Positions 34,049-46,719 of a DNA stretch of 64,000 bases are shown here, one piece after another. This DNA is from Akebia trifoliata (Eukaryota > Streptophyta > Magnoliopsida > Ranunculales > Lardizabalaceae). The stretch is from NCBI GenBank assembly GCA_017979445.1, contig CM030706.1:7419595-7483594 (forward strand), given 5' to 3'. Every line of letters begins with the position of its first letter. The first letter of the stretch is position 1. Position numbers and translations under genes: made by a program. The notes beneath the pieces were generated by a model. The model was not told where the DNA came from, did no database searches, and saw nothing but the letters and a program-made list of their open reading frames with translations.

Positions 34049-34377
34049 CCAATGTTGGGAGCTAAAATTTGTCCTCGGCTTAAAAGTTTCGGATTTGACT
34101 GATTTTTTGTGAGGATGATTTCTTTGGTGAGGAGATCGTGCTCACAAAAAACCATCCCAATCTAAAATTTATAACCCCATCAAAAGTAGTTTACAAATTA
34201 ATGGTCAACAATTCTAAATCACTTTTGATGGGATTAAAAGTTTCAGATTGGGCTAATTTTTTTGCGAGGATGATCTCTCCATCATAGTGATCGTCCATTT
34301 TGAAACTTCTAACCCATATGGGACAAAGGCATTCACTCCGTGTTGGATCCCTAACGTTGGCTGCCAAATGGGACCCC
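34049..34377. repeat. H-family element, AATGTTGGGAGCTAAAATTT ends
   Basis: Left CCAATGTTGGGAGCTAAAAT is only partly complementary to the right TCCCTAACGTTGGCTGCCAA. There are two hairpin modules; the second lacks much of its right arm. Followed by (TA)n. Confidence 0.7.
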
Positions 34378-34389
34378 ATATATATATAT

Positions 34390-34480
34390 GAGAATGATTA
34401 AAAGCTAACTTTTTGTCCAATTAAAAGTTTCTGAATGAGCTGATTTTTTGTGAGGATAATCTTGACAGTGAGGAGATATG
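34390..34480. repeat. Fragment of an H-family element
   Basis: Only the left terminus (AAAGCTAACTTTTTGTCC) and the first arm GAGCTGATTTTTTGTGAGGA are present, then sequence diverges. Confidence 0.55.
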
Positions 34481-36440
34481 ATAGGAATGATTCTTTGAGT
34501 TTTAGATCCTATTATCCTCTCTGAATGAGGGGTCTAAGAGAAATCATCGAAAGTTGGTGGGGTCTGAATTTGAACAAGATTCGTAAGGCCCTGTTTGGAT
34601 ACAATGTAGAAAGTAACTATGAAAAAAATAGTTTTGAGAGAAAGTAACTTTTTAAAAAATTAAGATTATTTTTACCTTTTTAAAGTAATTTTTTAAAATC
34701 AATTCAAACGAACTTTTTAACCATTCAACTTTCAAGTAAAAAAAAAAATTGCACTTTAAAGTGTATTCAAACAGGCTTTAAATAGATATTCTTGAGCCCT
34801 AAAAATTTCTTTGATTTGGGGCCTGATTGGACCAAGAGGGCTTATTTGGGCGTTATTCCTCATTGACGTTGTCTTACTATTGCCCATGTGGGTACTGAGC
34901 AAAATCTTCTCCAAAAATGAATGGATTCTCTTAATCGACATACCCATTCTATCTTATGGCTTCATTGGGTGCCACCTTCAACTCCCACCAACACAAACTC
35001 TTCTCAGGAGTGATGGGTTTTCTTTGAATGTGGCGGCTAAGGTGGGAAACCAAACAGGTCCCATGGTTTTGCCGCCTAAGCTATGTCGACATGTGCCAAG
35101 TTTCAACTTTATGAAGTCCCTTTTGGCATAAATAAACATGTTTGTTTCATGTACTCACATAAAATTCAATAATTTGAACAATGTGTCATCTATAATTTTT
35201 CAGAAAGAGATGAATGAGATGCGACTGTAACTTAAATGAAGCATTAGTAAAGGTGATACATGAACCACAACTAAAATATGCACTCTTTTTGTCTCTTAAC
35301 CATGATCTGTCCTAGCTGCCCAAGTTTTAGCTCCATATCAGAAAGTTGAGATTCTTCATTCAAGGTGATATGTGACTCGACAAGAGAATGCTGCAGTTGA
35401 TGAATTTGCAAGGAAAGGGTGAGTTGAACCAAGTGACAACACAGACTGATCAAACTAGCTTTCTGCACATACAGCTAGATGGTTAAGTACTGCATGCATG
35501 TTGTGGTCTCGACAAAGAAGAATGGCTGTCCATGCAGGATGGCCCCACATTGAACAGCGTCATTTGTAGGTGTCTTGGGACCAAACACAGCTCCTTGGCA
35601 TAGTCCTCCAAAGATGTAAGTTGTTATTGTTAGATTTTAATCATACAAAATCTCTCAACATAACTATTATTCTATTATTCCTAATGGATCAAGAATCATA
35701 CATGTATCTCAAGAACCTATTCATGTTGCTAAGAATCAAAGTTCAGGATACTTATTTTGTGCCATAAGCCAAAATCGTTAATCCAAGATTTGTGATGGAG
35801 GTGTGCCTTTTGCAATCCATGTGCTAACGGATCAAAATAGTAAACCCCAAATCCAAGTTCTTTAATTTCCAGATGCACCTTCTCTCTCCTCTCTATTTGG
35901 ATCGGCTAGGGATCTAGTGATTGATGGATATCACTATGTTCATAACCCTATGAATATCATTTTTGTGTCTCTCACTATTATTGCTATCATGGGGTGTCGA
36001 TCCACTTATATAGATGGAGATGGAGGGTCCACAGATCCTCTCTTAGTAAGATTCCTATCCATCAAGGTTTCCTATTAAAAGTTAAAGAGTATATTTCTAA
36101 TTTTAATGATATTGAGAATCATTTTTAACATTGACATCTTTAATATATAGAATCCTTGTGCAAGTAAAGTTATTAAAACTGTGAGGTCAATGGGCCACAC
36201 GAATTTGATTCTAATAGTTATAGCTTGGATCCGGGGATGGAAGAGATTCAAAACCAGCAATGTTCTCCAGGTCCTCAACAACATAATCACCGTACATTTG
36301 TCAAATTTTTTTCTAACTCGGCAGGTGCTTGGATCCCAAATCTGAATCTTAGAATTATTGCCTAATATGCATCCTATCTTATAACTCATGGATAAAAGTT
36401 TAAAGATGATGTTTTTGTTTCTGGGTCAAGTGTATTTATA
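34481..36440. other. Intergenic, unassigned; one open frame without known domain
   Basis: A minus-strand frame of 65 codons (35271-35468; QIHQLQHSLVESH, MELKLGQLGQIMVKR) looks protein-like and could be an exon remnant, but I do not recognise it. The frame 34811-35131 has no motif. A minus-strand frame at 36075-36389 is not recognised either. Confidence 0.35.
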
Positions 36441-36449
36441 CCACTAGTT

Positions 36450-36674
36450 CCTAGTGGCAAACCAAGTCTTGATAAGCTCCTCATCAAAGAGTAGGTCAAG
36501 TGTTCGAAACCCCACGAAGCTATGAATTTCTTGGGCCACCCTCTAGGGTCTTGTTGACCCTTGACTCAACCTATTGCATGTAGGACTTTTTGAGGGGGCG
36601 GTGCTTGTGACTGTGGGATTAGTCCCACCCGAAGGGTGGGGATACCCACGATATCAAAAAAAAAAAAAAAAAAC
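36450..36674 (+). mobile_element. tRNA-derived SINE with poly(A) tail and target duplication
   Basis: Box A-like CTAGTGGCAAACCAAG and box B-like GTTCGAAACCCC lead into GTGACTGTGGGATTAGTCCC, GGTGGGGATACCCACGATAT and a run of about 18 A. CCACTAGTT occurs directly before (36441-36449) and shortly after the tail (36681-36689), a target-site duplication. A second, reverse-oriented copy is in PHO1 intron 9 (52640-52862). Confidence 0.8.
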
Positions 36675-36689
36675 CCTATTCCACTAGTT

Positions 36690-38002
36690 ATCATATCCAA
36701 AAGTACATTGTGATATCGAATAGCCTTATGCATGAATATAATAAAAAAAAATGAGTTTGATTTTGACTTCAGATGATTGCATGAACCAGTGATTGTCAAC
36801 TCATTTGAAGAATAATAAAATTTGCTACTTTCTATTGTGCATGAATGAGTTAGTAGTAGAACAGATGAATGGAGAGTGCAAGATGATACAGGAACATATT
36901 TTTTCTCCATACAGGGATAAGGCTTTAAGATTAAGGAGCTTTTCAATTCAGAATTCTCGACTCATGAGGCCGGGTCAGGAAACCAACATGAACCATTCTC
37001 ACCAGGGATTGCTCGGAGCATGAAACCGAAAACAAATGTTCATTGGAAGTGGGAGTGGCGTTTGCTTATAATCTCTTTCCCACAAAAAATGCGAATATGG
37101 CCCTCTCTTGTAAGAAGGGAACTCCTAATAGTGATCATGGAAAGCACCATAAAGTGAAACATAGTGTGAGCAAATTTTGATGTTTGGGTTCTGGGGTTTG
37201 GGAAAGGGTTCATACATGTGAAACATACAACACGCCCTACAAAAATGGAAAAGTTGGAAAATAACATACATGGAAACCTTAATAGGATCCTCTTATGTCA
37301 AGAGTTTGATGACTAACTGGTGCGACAAAAGTACCACTTGTAATGAATGGAAGTTGACTTATCCTATATATTTCTCATAACAATGTTCGGAAAGATGAAC
37401 AAAGCAAATGCTACCAAAAACATGTATAAAGCTAAGTAACCAGAACACCCCATTTCATAAGAAATTTCCACATCAGATAATATTCACATGTTGGAGAAGA
37501 CCATGAGCGAAGGACATGGTTTGAAGTAGTGAGAATTGATAAAAACACACTTGAATTAAAAACAGTTTGGCTTTTAGACAGAATTGAATAGAGGGGATAA
37601 GGCTTTTATGATGATGATAAAGAGGAGGATGTATAGTGACTTAGGATACTAATAGATAAAGAGAAAAGGACTATTTCCGAAGACAACCTGGTATTACGAT
37701 AATGGCATTTGTTCATTAGCAGCCTTACATTACTAGATTAGTCCAAGAGCATCATTCATCTCGCGTAATTGCTCATGACATGTATAAACAGGAAAAGAGA
37801 ACCCATGAAGATAAAAACACTCAAGAATATTGAATAATGAAGGATAGAGAAAGAGACATATTTGTAAAGAATAGTTGTAAAATACTTGGAACGGATAGTG
37901 GACAATTTTTACCTGCTAGTCCAAAATCTTGTAAACATTCCCCATATCATCGTGGGCCCATGGCAATTCAGTGGACCACCTCTATAACTCCAATAGTATG
38001 TC
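36690..38002. other. Intergenic, nothing recognised
   Basis: No recognised gene; short frames at 36793-37023 and 37040-37267 have no family motif. The last part is probably the 3' flank of the PPR pseudogene. Confidence 0.4.
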
Positions 38003-39464
38003 TTATGCACCAACCCAACTGCACCCCAATGTCTTGTTTGCTCCCATGGCTTTCACAGTTTGTCTCATTTCGATGGCTTCAACTCGCTGACCTGCAGCAA
38101 CATACATATCACAAAGAAGAATGCAGTACCCTCCTTCATTTGGCTTTAGTTCTAATACCTTCTTCACTACCCATTCTCCCATATCTACGTCACCTTAAAT
38201 CCTACAAGCACCAAGTAATGCTCCCCTTACCACATCGCTGCATGGAATTGGCATTTCTGTGCTCAATTTATATGCCTCCTCCAACCGCCCCGCCCGACCT
38301 AACATGTCCACCATGCAACCATAATGCTCAACGCCTGCCTCAATTCCATAGTTGTTCCTTATACTCTCAAACAACCTGTACCCTTCTTCGACCCATCCCT
38401 TGTGCGTGTAGGCAATCAATAAGGCTAGAAATGTCACACCATCGGGTCTCACTCTCGATTTGGCCATTTCATGGAACAAACCTACTGCCTCTTCTACGTT
38501 CCCATGATTTGCAAAGGCAGAGATCATAGAATTCAAAGTGATCAAGCTCTTCCTTCCCATCTTCTCAAAAACACGTCTTGCGCCGTCATTGTAACTGCAC
38601 TTGGCATACATGTCAATCAGAGCATTGAAAAGTGCAATCATCCAAGTTTCTCATCGATGTAACGGTGGACATTCAACCCCGCTTCCAAGTTTCCTAGATT
38701 AGTGCAAGCCAAGATTACACTAACCATCGTGACTTCTTCCGGTCTAACACCCTCTTTCCGCATTTCCCCAAACAACCCCAATGCCTCCATCCAACGCCTT
38801 GCTTGAGAATACCCTGAAATCATTTAAGTCCACGAAACCACATCCCTCTCCGGCATCCTATGAAAGATACCCTGGGCTTCGTCCAATTCACGGGCTTTCA
38901 CATGTGCAATCACCAACCCTGACCACGACACAGCATCACGATCCAAGGTCTCATCAAACACCCGATGAGCCACACCTGGAACTCCTCTTTTGGCATAGAG
39001 ATGAATTAATGCATTTTGAACAAACAAATGCAAACTAAACCCGAACTTTAAGACCTGCCCATGAACCTCATCTGCCTCCATAATCAATGAAAAACTCAAT
39101 TTCATCCTTGAACGCGCTTTGAGAAGCAATGTGAAGGTGAACGCATCCGGGTTGACCGAATTATATCTCATTTGATTGAATAAGGAAATTGAATTTGAAG
39201 GGATATGACCCTTGGAATAATAATAAGAGTATAGTAAAAGAAAGTATTTGGTTGAGGCATTTGATTGAAAAGGTGATGGGAAAATTGCAAGTCACCCGAA
39301 GGGGAGACAGCGGCGAACCTCAGCATTTTCACGAGAACAAGAGGATGAAAATGGAGGCATGTGCAGATGGCGTGAGTATAAATTGCCTTGAGGTCTCTCA
39401 TGGTGGTGCAATTCTCTGCTAAGGAGACTAGAGTGGCAGCAATGCTGAGACTTGATTTCTGCAT
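38003..39464 (-). pseudogene. E-class (PLS) pentatricopeptide repeat protein, broken
   Basis: PPR proteins of this class act in organelle RNA editing or processing. From MQKSSLSIAATLVSLAENC (start 39464) the chain runs LKAIYTHAI, LFNQMPQPNTFFY, NPDAFTFTLLLKA, HGQVLKFGF, LIHLYAK, RVFDE, MPERDVVSWT, MISGYSQA, ALIDMYAKC, MISAFANHGNVEEAVGLF, HYGCMVDMLGRAGRLEEAYK, then the E motif KVLELKPNEGGYCILLCDMY and KTLGCSWVGA, stopping at 38003-38005. Lesions in order: a frameshift around 39220 (after FFYYTLI), TAA at 38824-38826 in WT*MISG, a frameshift around 38641 (after DEKLG), and TAA at 38195-38197 after ALLGACRI. The remaining frames are 60-150 codons long. No intron, as usual for PPR genes. Plus-strand frames here are shadows. 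Confidence 0.9.
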
Positions 39465-39620
39465 TGCTTTGCTTTGCCTACTCTTAACTGTTTCTTGGTG
39501 GGTGGTGGTTATACAATTTACCGTTAGTTTTTCTAACTTTTTTATTAGTAGATTTCTTGGGAAAAATCGAACTTTAGGTTTGTTTGTTTGGGAATTCAAA
39601 TGAGTGGTTTACTTATTTAT
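39465..39620. other. 5' flank of the PPR pseudogene
   Basis: Open in the minus frame upstream of MQKSSL, but without PPR motifs; it probably represents the old leader. Confidence 0.4.
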
Positions 39621-40112
39621 TTTTTTCTCACAGCCCACCAGCCGTTTGACATATCGCGCAAATGACGTCAGCAATAAGAGATAATTTCTCTCTCCCACAC
39701 ACATTAGAAAAAAGAAATTTTCTGATCGGATCACCTTGTAGCATTCAAAAACATGACCCACTGCCATGGGGTTGTAGAAGATGAAATTCTATGAACTATT
39801 TAAAAAAGAGAGTTAATTTTCACCGTTGAATTTTAATTTAGATGCTCAATAGTCATCCGTTTTAAGCACCTTAGATCAAGTTTGAAAAACATTTTTATTT
39901 TTTTTTTTTTTATACAAGTTTTTCCATTAAATCTAGAAGGTTATAGTGTTAGATTGCCAATGTGATAATCCATGTAGGCCCAACCACACTTTTTAAGATT
40001 TGAGATCTTATATTAAAATTTGTGGGAGAGGACATGTGGGCAAGAGAAATTTTCTCTCTATTACTTGTCACTTACACCACATGTCAAATGACTGTTGGGT
40101 AGTGAGCAAAAA
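39621..40112. mobile_element. Non-autonomous DNA element with long inverted repeats
   Basis: Left TTTTCTCACAGCCCACCAGC, CGTTTGACAT, and GATAATTTCTCTCTCCC pair with right GAGAAATTTTCTCTC, ATGTCAAATGACTGTTGGGT, AGTGAGCAAAAA. The interior shares ATAGTCATCCGTTTTAAGCA and TGTAGGCCCAACCACACTTT with 13840-14430, 26800-27060 and 1700-2020. Confidence 0.6.
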
Positions 40113-40163
40113 ATCACTAAAATAAAATGTTGCATCACTCGACTCTTATAAATATCTAGTAGT

Positions 40164-40584
40164 CATGTTTCAAAACTTGGTTTGACATTGCGTTTCGTTC
40201 TTGAATGAGATCGAGTTGTCTTAAACGAGTCAAGTCATCTTGGATGACATAAAGCATTTAACTCAATTTTCAAATATTTATTAGTATATATTTATATGAA
40301 TATGATTATAAATAATCTTATGAAATAAGTATGATTGGAAAATGTTTAACTGTGAATTCATATTTTATTTAGATAATAAATATTAAAATTCTAAGAAGAA
40401 TTAATTATTTTAATTAAAATATACAAAATACCGATTGATTGGGCTGTATTTTACTTACTCTGCTAAGATTTCCAAAATATCGTCCAAGTTGTATCACTTA
40501 TCTAGTGAGATATGGGAATCTCGAGATACCGTGATATGGAGATGACTCAATAAGTCATCTCGGCATCCAAAATTTAAAACCATG
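40164..40584. mobile_element. hAT-like element with CATG(G)TTT...AAACCATG ends, 421 bp
   Basis: Ends CATGTTTCAAAACTTGG and ATTTAAAACCATG are inverted repeats. The flanking 8 bp CTAGTAGT (40156-40163 and 40585-40592) are identical. The interior contains TCTCGAGATACCGTG-like palindromic text. No coding sequence. Same family as 13501-13733 and 63473-63889. Confidence 0.8.
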
Positions 40585-40592
40585 CTAGTAGT

Positions 40593-41355
40593 AGTAGGTG
40601 ACATGCGCAAACCCACAAGTGTATAATTTTATAGATAATTATTTAGAATTTTAAAATTCTTTATAATTTATTTAAATAATTATTTAGAATTTTACTTGGA
40701 TAGTATGATTTTATATTATAGTTAATAATTAAATACATTGTAAGGGTATTTTATAATTTAAAATATTAATTAAGGAATTTTTCTTTATATTGGCCTATCT
40801 CATGATAATATTAATGATTAAAAGACTACTTTTGTAATTTTGATAAATTAACTAAGACATTACTAATTGATAGGTTTAAATCTAATTTGAGGGCATTTTG
40901 AAAGAAACTTTTGGTGTCAACAACTCTTTACTCCATTAGTGGAGCTTAGATTTTGCCTATGTGGAGGAAACTAAGGTCCTTAAATTTTTTAAAAATCCTC
41001 ATGGGGGTAATAGTCACATATTTAATTTTTTGTTATTATTATTTATCACAGTAACATATAAATCCTTATTATTATTATTTTTTTTAAATTAGGGGAGTAA
41101 AGATATCCCTTTGTAAAAGCCTAAGAACTCATTTTTCTCTTTGTCCTTCAATAAAACCCACCCAAAGGCATTATTTTTAAGCCCAAACTATCTTTGCCCA
41201 TATCGAGCCCAACATGTTTATTATTGGTATCACTATCACATCCCAACTCATCCGGAAGTTCTTCTAAATGACGTACAAGTTGCAATCACTAGTGCTACCT
41301 ACTACCTTTAATCCTTGCTATTAAATGAGACTTATAGTAAAAAAACCAATCAAAT
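40593..41355. other. Intergenic, nothing recognised
   Basis: A+T-rich, with ATT repeats near 41030-41080; no coding sequence recognised. Confidence 0.4.
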
Positions 41356-41690
41356 TTGATCCAACACTCAGGACAGTGCTACATCAAGAGCATTCATGAC
41401 CTCCTGGACCTCCAACCGAGGTATGAGATGAGGAGATCAATTAAATGCGAATGGATCAAGCCCCAAGAACGTTGCTATCTGTTGAACTCAAATGGATCAT
41501 TGATAAGCAACTTAGGAGGAGAGGGAGACATAATCAGGGATAATAGAGTAGAAATTGTTAGGGCTATTGTTGGTACTCTTCCATGAGCTACAAGCAATAA
41601 TAAAAGGAATAAACTAGGCCAGCTTGTTGAACATAAACTCTTTGAAAGTTAGAGCTGACTCTAAAGTAGTTATAGATTGCCCAACCATTT
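41356..41690 (+). pseudogene. RNase H-like domain fragment of a LINE-type retroelement
   Basis: Reads EWIKPQERCYLLNSNGSLI, GGEGDIIRDNRVEIVRAIVG, a stop at about 41584-41586, and then in the next part LKVRADSKVVIDC. The LN-DGS, GGxGxxIRD and SDSKVVID-type motifs are those of the RNase H-like (RVT_3) domain that ends many plant non-LTR elements. The rest of the element is not present next to it. Confidence 0.65.
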
Positions 41691-41988
41691 TTGTCCTACA
41701 TGGGTTAGAAGTTTTGGAATGGGCTGATTTTTGGTGAGGATGATCTCTACAGTGAGGAGATCATCCTCACCAAAAATCAGCCCATTCCAAAACTTCTAGC
41801 CCTATGTTTACAAGTTGAAAAATCGCAGACTGTCCATTTTTTGTAAATTATTTTTGATGGGGTTAGAAGTTTTGGAATGTGCTGATTTTTGGTGAGGATG
41901 ATCTCACCAAAAATCAGCCCATTTCAAAACTTCTAACCCATGTTTTGAAAAATGTTTTGCCAAAATGTTTGGTGCCGAACATTTCCCA
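41684..41988. repeat. H-family element, AAAATGTTTGGTGCCGAAC end
   Basis: Hairpin 1 (41705-41805) is almost perfect; hairpin 2 (41860-41940) has a shortened loop. The right terminus is GCCGAACATTTCCC; the left terminus is cut off at CCATTTTTGTCCTACATG. Confidence 0.75.
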
Positions 41989-42007
41989 TATATATATATA
42001 TATATAT

Positions 42008-42140
42008 GGGGGCGGTTCAAGGGACATATGTAAAAACAATGGTTTTTTAAAATATGGGTTAGAGGTTTTGGATTGAGCTGATTTTTTGCAAGGATGGTCA
42101 CTATGATGGGAAGATCATCCTAAAAAAAAAATTAGTCCAA
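42008..42140. repeat. Truncated H-family element, GGGGGCGGTTCAAGGG end
   Basis: Left terminus GGCGGTTCAAGGGACATATG and hairpin 1 only; breaks off after TTAGTCCAATCT. Confidence 0.7.
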
Positions 42141-43789
42141 TCTAATCATCGATTTAGACTTGAAGCTATTGAACTGGATTTCAGATATGACCTGATCTAT
42201 TGATTGCCCTAGTGACTTGGACACAAATTAATATTCTACATACCCCCATGTTTTTTAAGCTGATGGTATCTCTATTTGACCTTAGTCTTCTCTTATAGAT
42301 TAAGAGTATCTACTCTTCTCAAATGCTCCCCTTACCTATATTTGTGGAGGAAAAGACAAAAAACTACTCCCAATTACCTCAAATCTTTCCCAATCACATC
42401 TCCCCCATTTTGACTTTGATTTTGGACAAGCTTTGAAAGTCTTTTCAACCCTCAAATTCCAATCATATTACCATCTTGCCACCCACCTATTTATATCTTT
42501 CGTATTTAAATTTAGTGGAAATAAGATCATTTCAATAACAAACCAAGAAAATTGTAACCCACGACTGTATGTCATGATGCTTAGTTTTTAAAATTGCATG
42601 TGTGTTTCTACATGCCACCTTTTAATCCAATTTAATGACATTATTCATCAATAAATAATGACATTATAAGTTTTTTCACGTTTCAATATATTACCATCTT
42701 ACAACTTCACCTTTTTAAAGTAATTTTTTTGAAAATGAGAAAGATAAGACTATTACAACACCCACCTTTTATAACTTCCCCATATGGCCTTTCTTTCCTA
42801 TATTTGAGGATAGTAAAGAGCAGCTCATTGGAGAATAAAAATAACCTAAACACCAACATCTTCAAGCTTCAGTAAAAGAAGCCTTAGATTTTTCTTTCTT
42901 AAGCCAATCATCTTCAAGCTTTTCAACTTTTATTATAAATTACTATTAATGTATTCATTCTCATCTCCAATCAAATGTTTTGAGGCTCGTTTGAATTCCT
43001 TTGTTGAAAAACCTTAATTTTTTTATCGAAAATTCTACCATTTTTTACAAAAAAAGAAAATAAATATATTTTTCTAGAGACTTGAAATAAATAAAATCTT
43101 AAGGTTTAAGATGAAGACCACACAATTTAACCCAAGAGATTGCAAATGATATGTTTGGGGAAGAAAAATTAGGGATTTTTTACTAAAACTTGAAGATGAG
43201 GCAATTTAGGCCATTTTTTAGTAATTTATTAGGGAAGATAAACGTCAAGAGGCACATATATATCATCAGTTTGAAAACGTTAGGGGGCATGTCAAATGTT
43301 TACCAAAATGTCGTGGAGTATGTTGTGGTTTCTGGAGCCGGATGGTACTAGTCAATAGGGAGGTACTATTAATCAAGCCACACGTTCTCCCAAGGGTATT
43401 TTCATAATTTCACTATTATGTACAAATCTAGTTTTGTTTTTCCTAGTATTTATCTTTTTGGTGAATGGGTGTAATATTTAATTGCCAATTTTTTTTCATA
43501 GTAGAATCAGTGTGATCCGTGGACATACCCCAATCTTGAGGGAACTAAGTAAAAATTATGTTTTTGTGTGATTGCAAATCTTGTTTTTTTTTCTTTTTTC
43601 TTTCTTCACAATTATTTTTATTTTTCTCAAACAGAGTATATCTAAAATCTAAACCAACTTATTTTTAATGGATCCACTTCCATTTCTTATTCTTTGGTCA
43701 CATGCATTTCTTCTTCCTTCTTTTCTTTTTATTTGATTACTTGATGTATTAAGTATGACAAATAAATGAAAAAAAAGTTGGTGTGGGCA
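42141..43789. other. Intergenic, nothing recognised
   Basis: A+T-rich DNA without recognised genes or element ends. Confidence 0.4.
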
Positions 43790-44112
43790 TAGCCACCACA
43801 GTATTAAAATCAAGTTGACTTGCCCAAGTTACTTATTTATTAATAAATATTTATATTTAAATAATTTTACTTTTTTTTTAAAATATAAAATAAGATGGAT
43901 AAAAAAGTCTTTAGACGCGAAATCATATTTTTATTTAGATAACAAATATTTAAATCATTAAAAAACCAATTATTTATCAAAAATACAAAAAAAAAATCTA
44001 GTATTGCTTGACTGGAATTTTATTAATTTCGGTTGAAAATTTCAAAATATTAGGTTTGACTAGTTCATGGACGATAACGAGATGAGTTGACTTACAATTT
44101 TTAAAACAATGT
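43790..44112. repeat. Worn member of the CATGGTTTTAAAAC element family
   Basis: CAGTATTAAAATCAAGTTGA at the left and TTGACTTACAATTTTTAAAA at the right. The interior ATCATATTTTTATTTAGATA, ACAAATATTTAAAT resembles 40340-40390. Target duplications not evident. Confidence 0.4.
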
Positions 44113-45880
44113 TATCATATACTCAATTTAGCATTGAAAGAGATATGTGGGCTCTATTACTTAATTAATTTAATTTTAACAATAACAACTACTGTTAAAC
44201 TATTATACCTTTGAATCGGCTTGCTAACTCCAAAATTTAGGAGAATTATGATGAAATAACCCATCTCATCATATCATTATCCTAAATGAAATTTGAAATT
44301 GAATTGATTCTCTTAGTTGATTACAATAAACCCTACTAGAATTTATATAAAGAGGAATATTAATACCACGCTCACAATGTAAAAAAAAACTCAAATTTGA
44401 CGGTCTTGGGCCATCAAATTTCATAAAATTCGACGAACCAAGAGGTCAAATTGGCATTGAATTTTTCATTGTCAATTTTTTTTTTCAACGGGCCGAAATT
44501 GTCAAATTAATGAATGATAAGAGAAATTCAAAAGCTCTAAGTCGTCAAATCTGGGAACATCAAGAATTTCAACGGTCCTAAACCGTCAAAATTCAATTTA
44601 TAAAATTCATGGGCCTTAGCCTGTCAATTTTTTCTATCGAATTTTCCAATTTTCACGTAGTGGCTCCTCATAGGGACGTGGTCATTACTTCCATCCTCAT
44701 AATGCCAATTGTCCTTCTGCTTATTTTATTTCAAGACGTGCAACTCAGGGTTTTGTAAATATTTTTGAAACCTCCTTATATTTTAAAATGATGACATGAT
44801 CCCTTGACCTCGGTATTTTATTATACACTAATGGAAAATAATCTCAATATCATCATTACCGCCATCAAAAAAGGACATCATCATCATCTTCGTCATCAGT
44901 CACACTAAAAAAGTGACCTCAATTATTATCATCATCATCTTTGAAAGGTTGAAGATGATTTTTTTTTTCTTTTTTTTTGTTGTTTGGGGGAGGGGGATTA
45001 AGGTTTTTAGATCATTTTTCTTGAATCTATAAGATAAGACCATGGTCAAGGATAAGGTAAATAATATGAAAACATAGAGAGATGTCAAATATTTGTCAAA
45101 AAGAATATGATAATATGATAATGGTGATGATAATGATAATGAAAAGAATGATGATGGATTTTAGATCACTTTTCATTAGTTTATAAGAAAATACCTAGGT
45201 CAAGGGGTCATCTCATCAATTTCAAAACATAAGGAATTACTTAAAATGAACGTAAAGCGGTATCCGAAATATTTGTAAAAGTTTGAGATGTGTGTTATCA
45301 AAATAATCAAAAGAGGGACATGTGTTATAATGAGGGCAGAAGTAATAGTCACGCTCCTGTTGCTCCTCAACAAGAGCGTGGTGCCATCATTCCTCTTATA
45401 TAAATTAAGAATAGAAGTATCAAATTCATATCTAACTAAATCCAATAAAATCTTACCCGAATCAAATCATAATCCAAATCTAATATTTATCACGATCTAA
45501 TAACATCATATCCGAATCAAATCCTAATTTAAATTTTTTCAACATCTAAAGAGGATCTGGTGTTTCAAGATACACTTTATTACAGTACATCGGGAAGTAA
45601 TATTCTAACAATCCTTATTATTGAATTATTATCATCATCATCATCATCATTGTCGTTGTTGCCAACATCATCATCATCTTATCCAAAAGGTTGAAGATGA
45701 CAAATATTGGGACAAAAAATCAAGGATTCTTAGATATTCTTTTATTAGTCTAAAAGAGAAGACGGAGATCAAGAGATATGAGAAGATTTGGAAACATAAT
45801 AGAATATCTCAAACATTGATCAAATCATAGAGGTGCCACTTAGGGCTGCAAGCAACTTGGGTGGACTGGCGGGTAAACCT
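44113..45880. repeat. Intergenic, with related TCATCA-rich repeats
   Basis: 44850-45180 and 45600-45835 share ATCATCATCATC, AAGGTTGAAGATGA, and a following AT-rich body with a block like GGTCAAGGGGTCATCTC. 44400-44670 repeats several times a CGTCAAATT-type motif (GGCCATCAAATTTCAT; AACCGTCAAAATTC). Nothing coding recognised. Confidence 0.4.
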
Positions 45881-45886
45881 AGATTC

Positions 45887-46719
45887 TGTTGGAATTTAGA
45901 GGGTTGAATTGGAAAACCCTTTAATATTCATTTAATTGCAACCATATGGTAAATCAATCTATTAACCATAGGGTATTTAAATCTCATGTTTATTTTATGC
46001 TTTATACTTTATGCTTTATGCTTTTTACTTTATTGCTTTTAGTTTATTGCTTTTAGTTTAGTTGATAGTTTTATTTTTACCTTGAGTAATTTTAGTTCCA
46101 CATCGACTAGGAGAAAAATTGATTTGCAATTCTTAAGTAGTTGTGCTTCTAATAGCTTTAAAGTGGATAGAAGTAGTGGGTGGGCTCACGCGTGCACACG
46201 GGGGTCCAAGAGAAAACCCATGGTTCTCATTGGAATTTGGATCCACCGGTCCGAAAACCTTAATGCGTGTGCGCACATACGATATACGCGCAGGGGGGGT
46301 GCAAAATCTCGGATTTACACCTCGTTTTTGCTTTAATTTTCAAAGTCCGTTTTTATTAGACGTTTTTTAAATTTAAATTTTGTTTTGAACCAGTGTGTTT
46401 ATTCTGAACCAGCACAATGTGTCTATTCGGAACCAGTTTGTGACTGTTCTAAACAGTCACTTTCTCTTTTATTTATTTCAATTGTTTAGTCGATTTAAAC
46501 TACTTGATTTTCTCTGCTATTTTATATTTTTGAATTATCAATGATTTATTATTCGTTGTGAGAGCACACAACATCGTCGAGTTCGAAGTTACGTTCCAAT
46601 TTAGAGTACCCTTTTGGATACGTGGGTTGTTGAATCCTGTAGAACGAACGCCTACAGACTGTGGTACCGTAGCAGGGGCAAATTTCGTTTTAGGATAGTG
46701 CTTTGTGCACGCCTCAACA
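45887..46719. mobile_element. Possible solo LTR, 833 bp
   Basis: Begins TGTTGGAATTTAGAGGG and ends CACGCCTCAACA, so termini TGTTG...CAACA are present. The interior has TTTAGTTCCACATCGACTAG and GAGCACACAACATCGTCGAG, which look LTR-like. The flanks GATTC and ATTTC do not agree well, so the limits are uncertain. The overlapping frames 46082-46370 are not called as genes. Confidence 0.35.

Noticed and set aside
35271..35468. Minus-strand 65-codon frame with coiled-coil-like sequence
   Set aside because: Protein-like but matches no family I recognise, and no neighbouring exon could be joined; reported only in the stretch entry.
37837..38662. Plus-strand frames of 230 and 63 codons
   Set aside because: They are antisense shadows of the PPR pseudogene, whose minus-strand translation has clear PPR and E motifs.
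46082..46370. Two overlapping plus-strand frames (75 and 84 codons)
   Set aside because: They overlap in different frames in an LTR-like stretch and lack domains.
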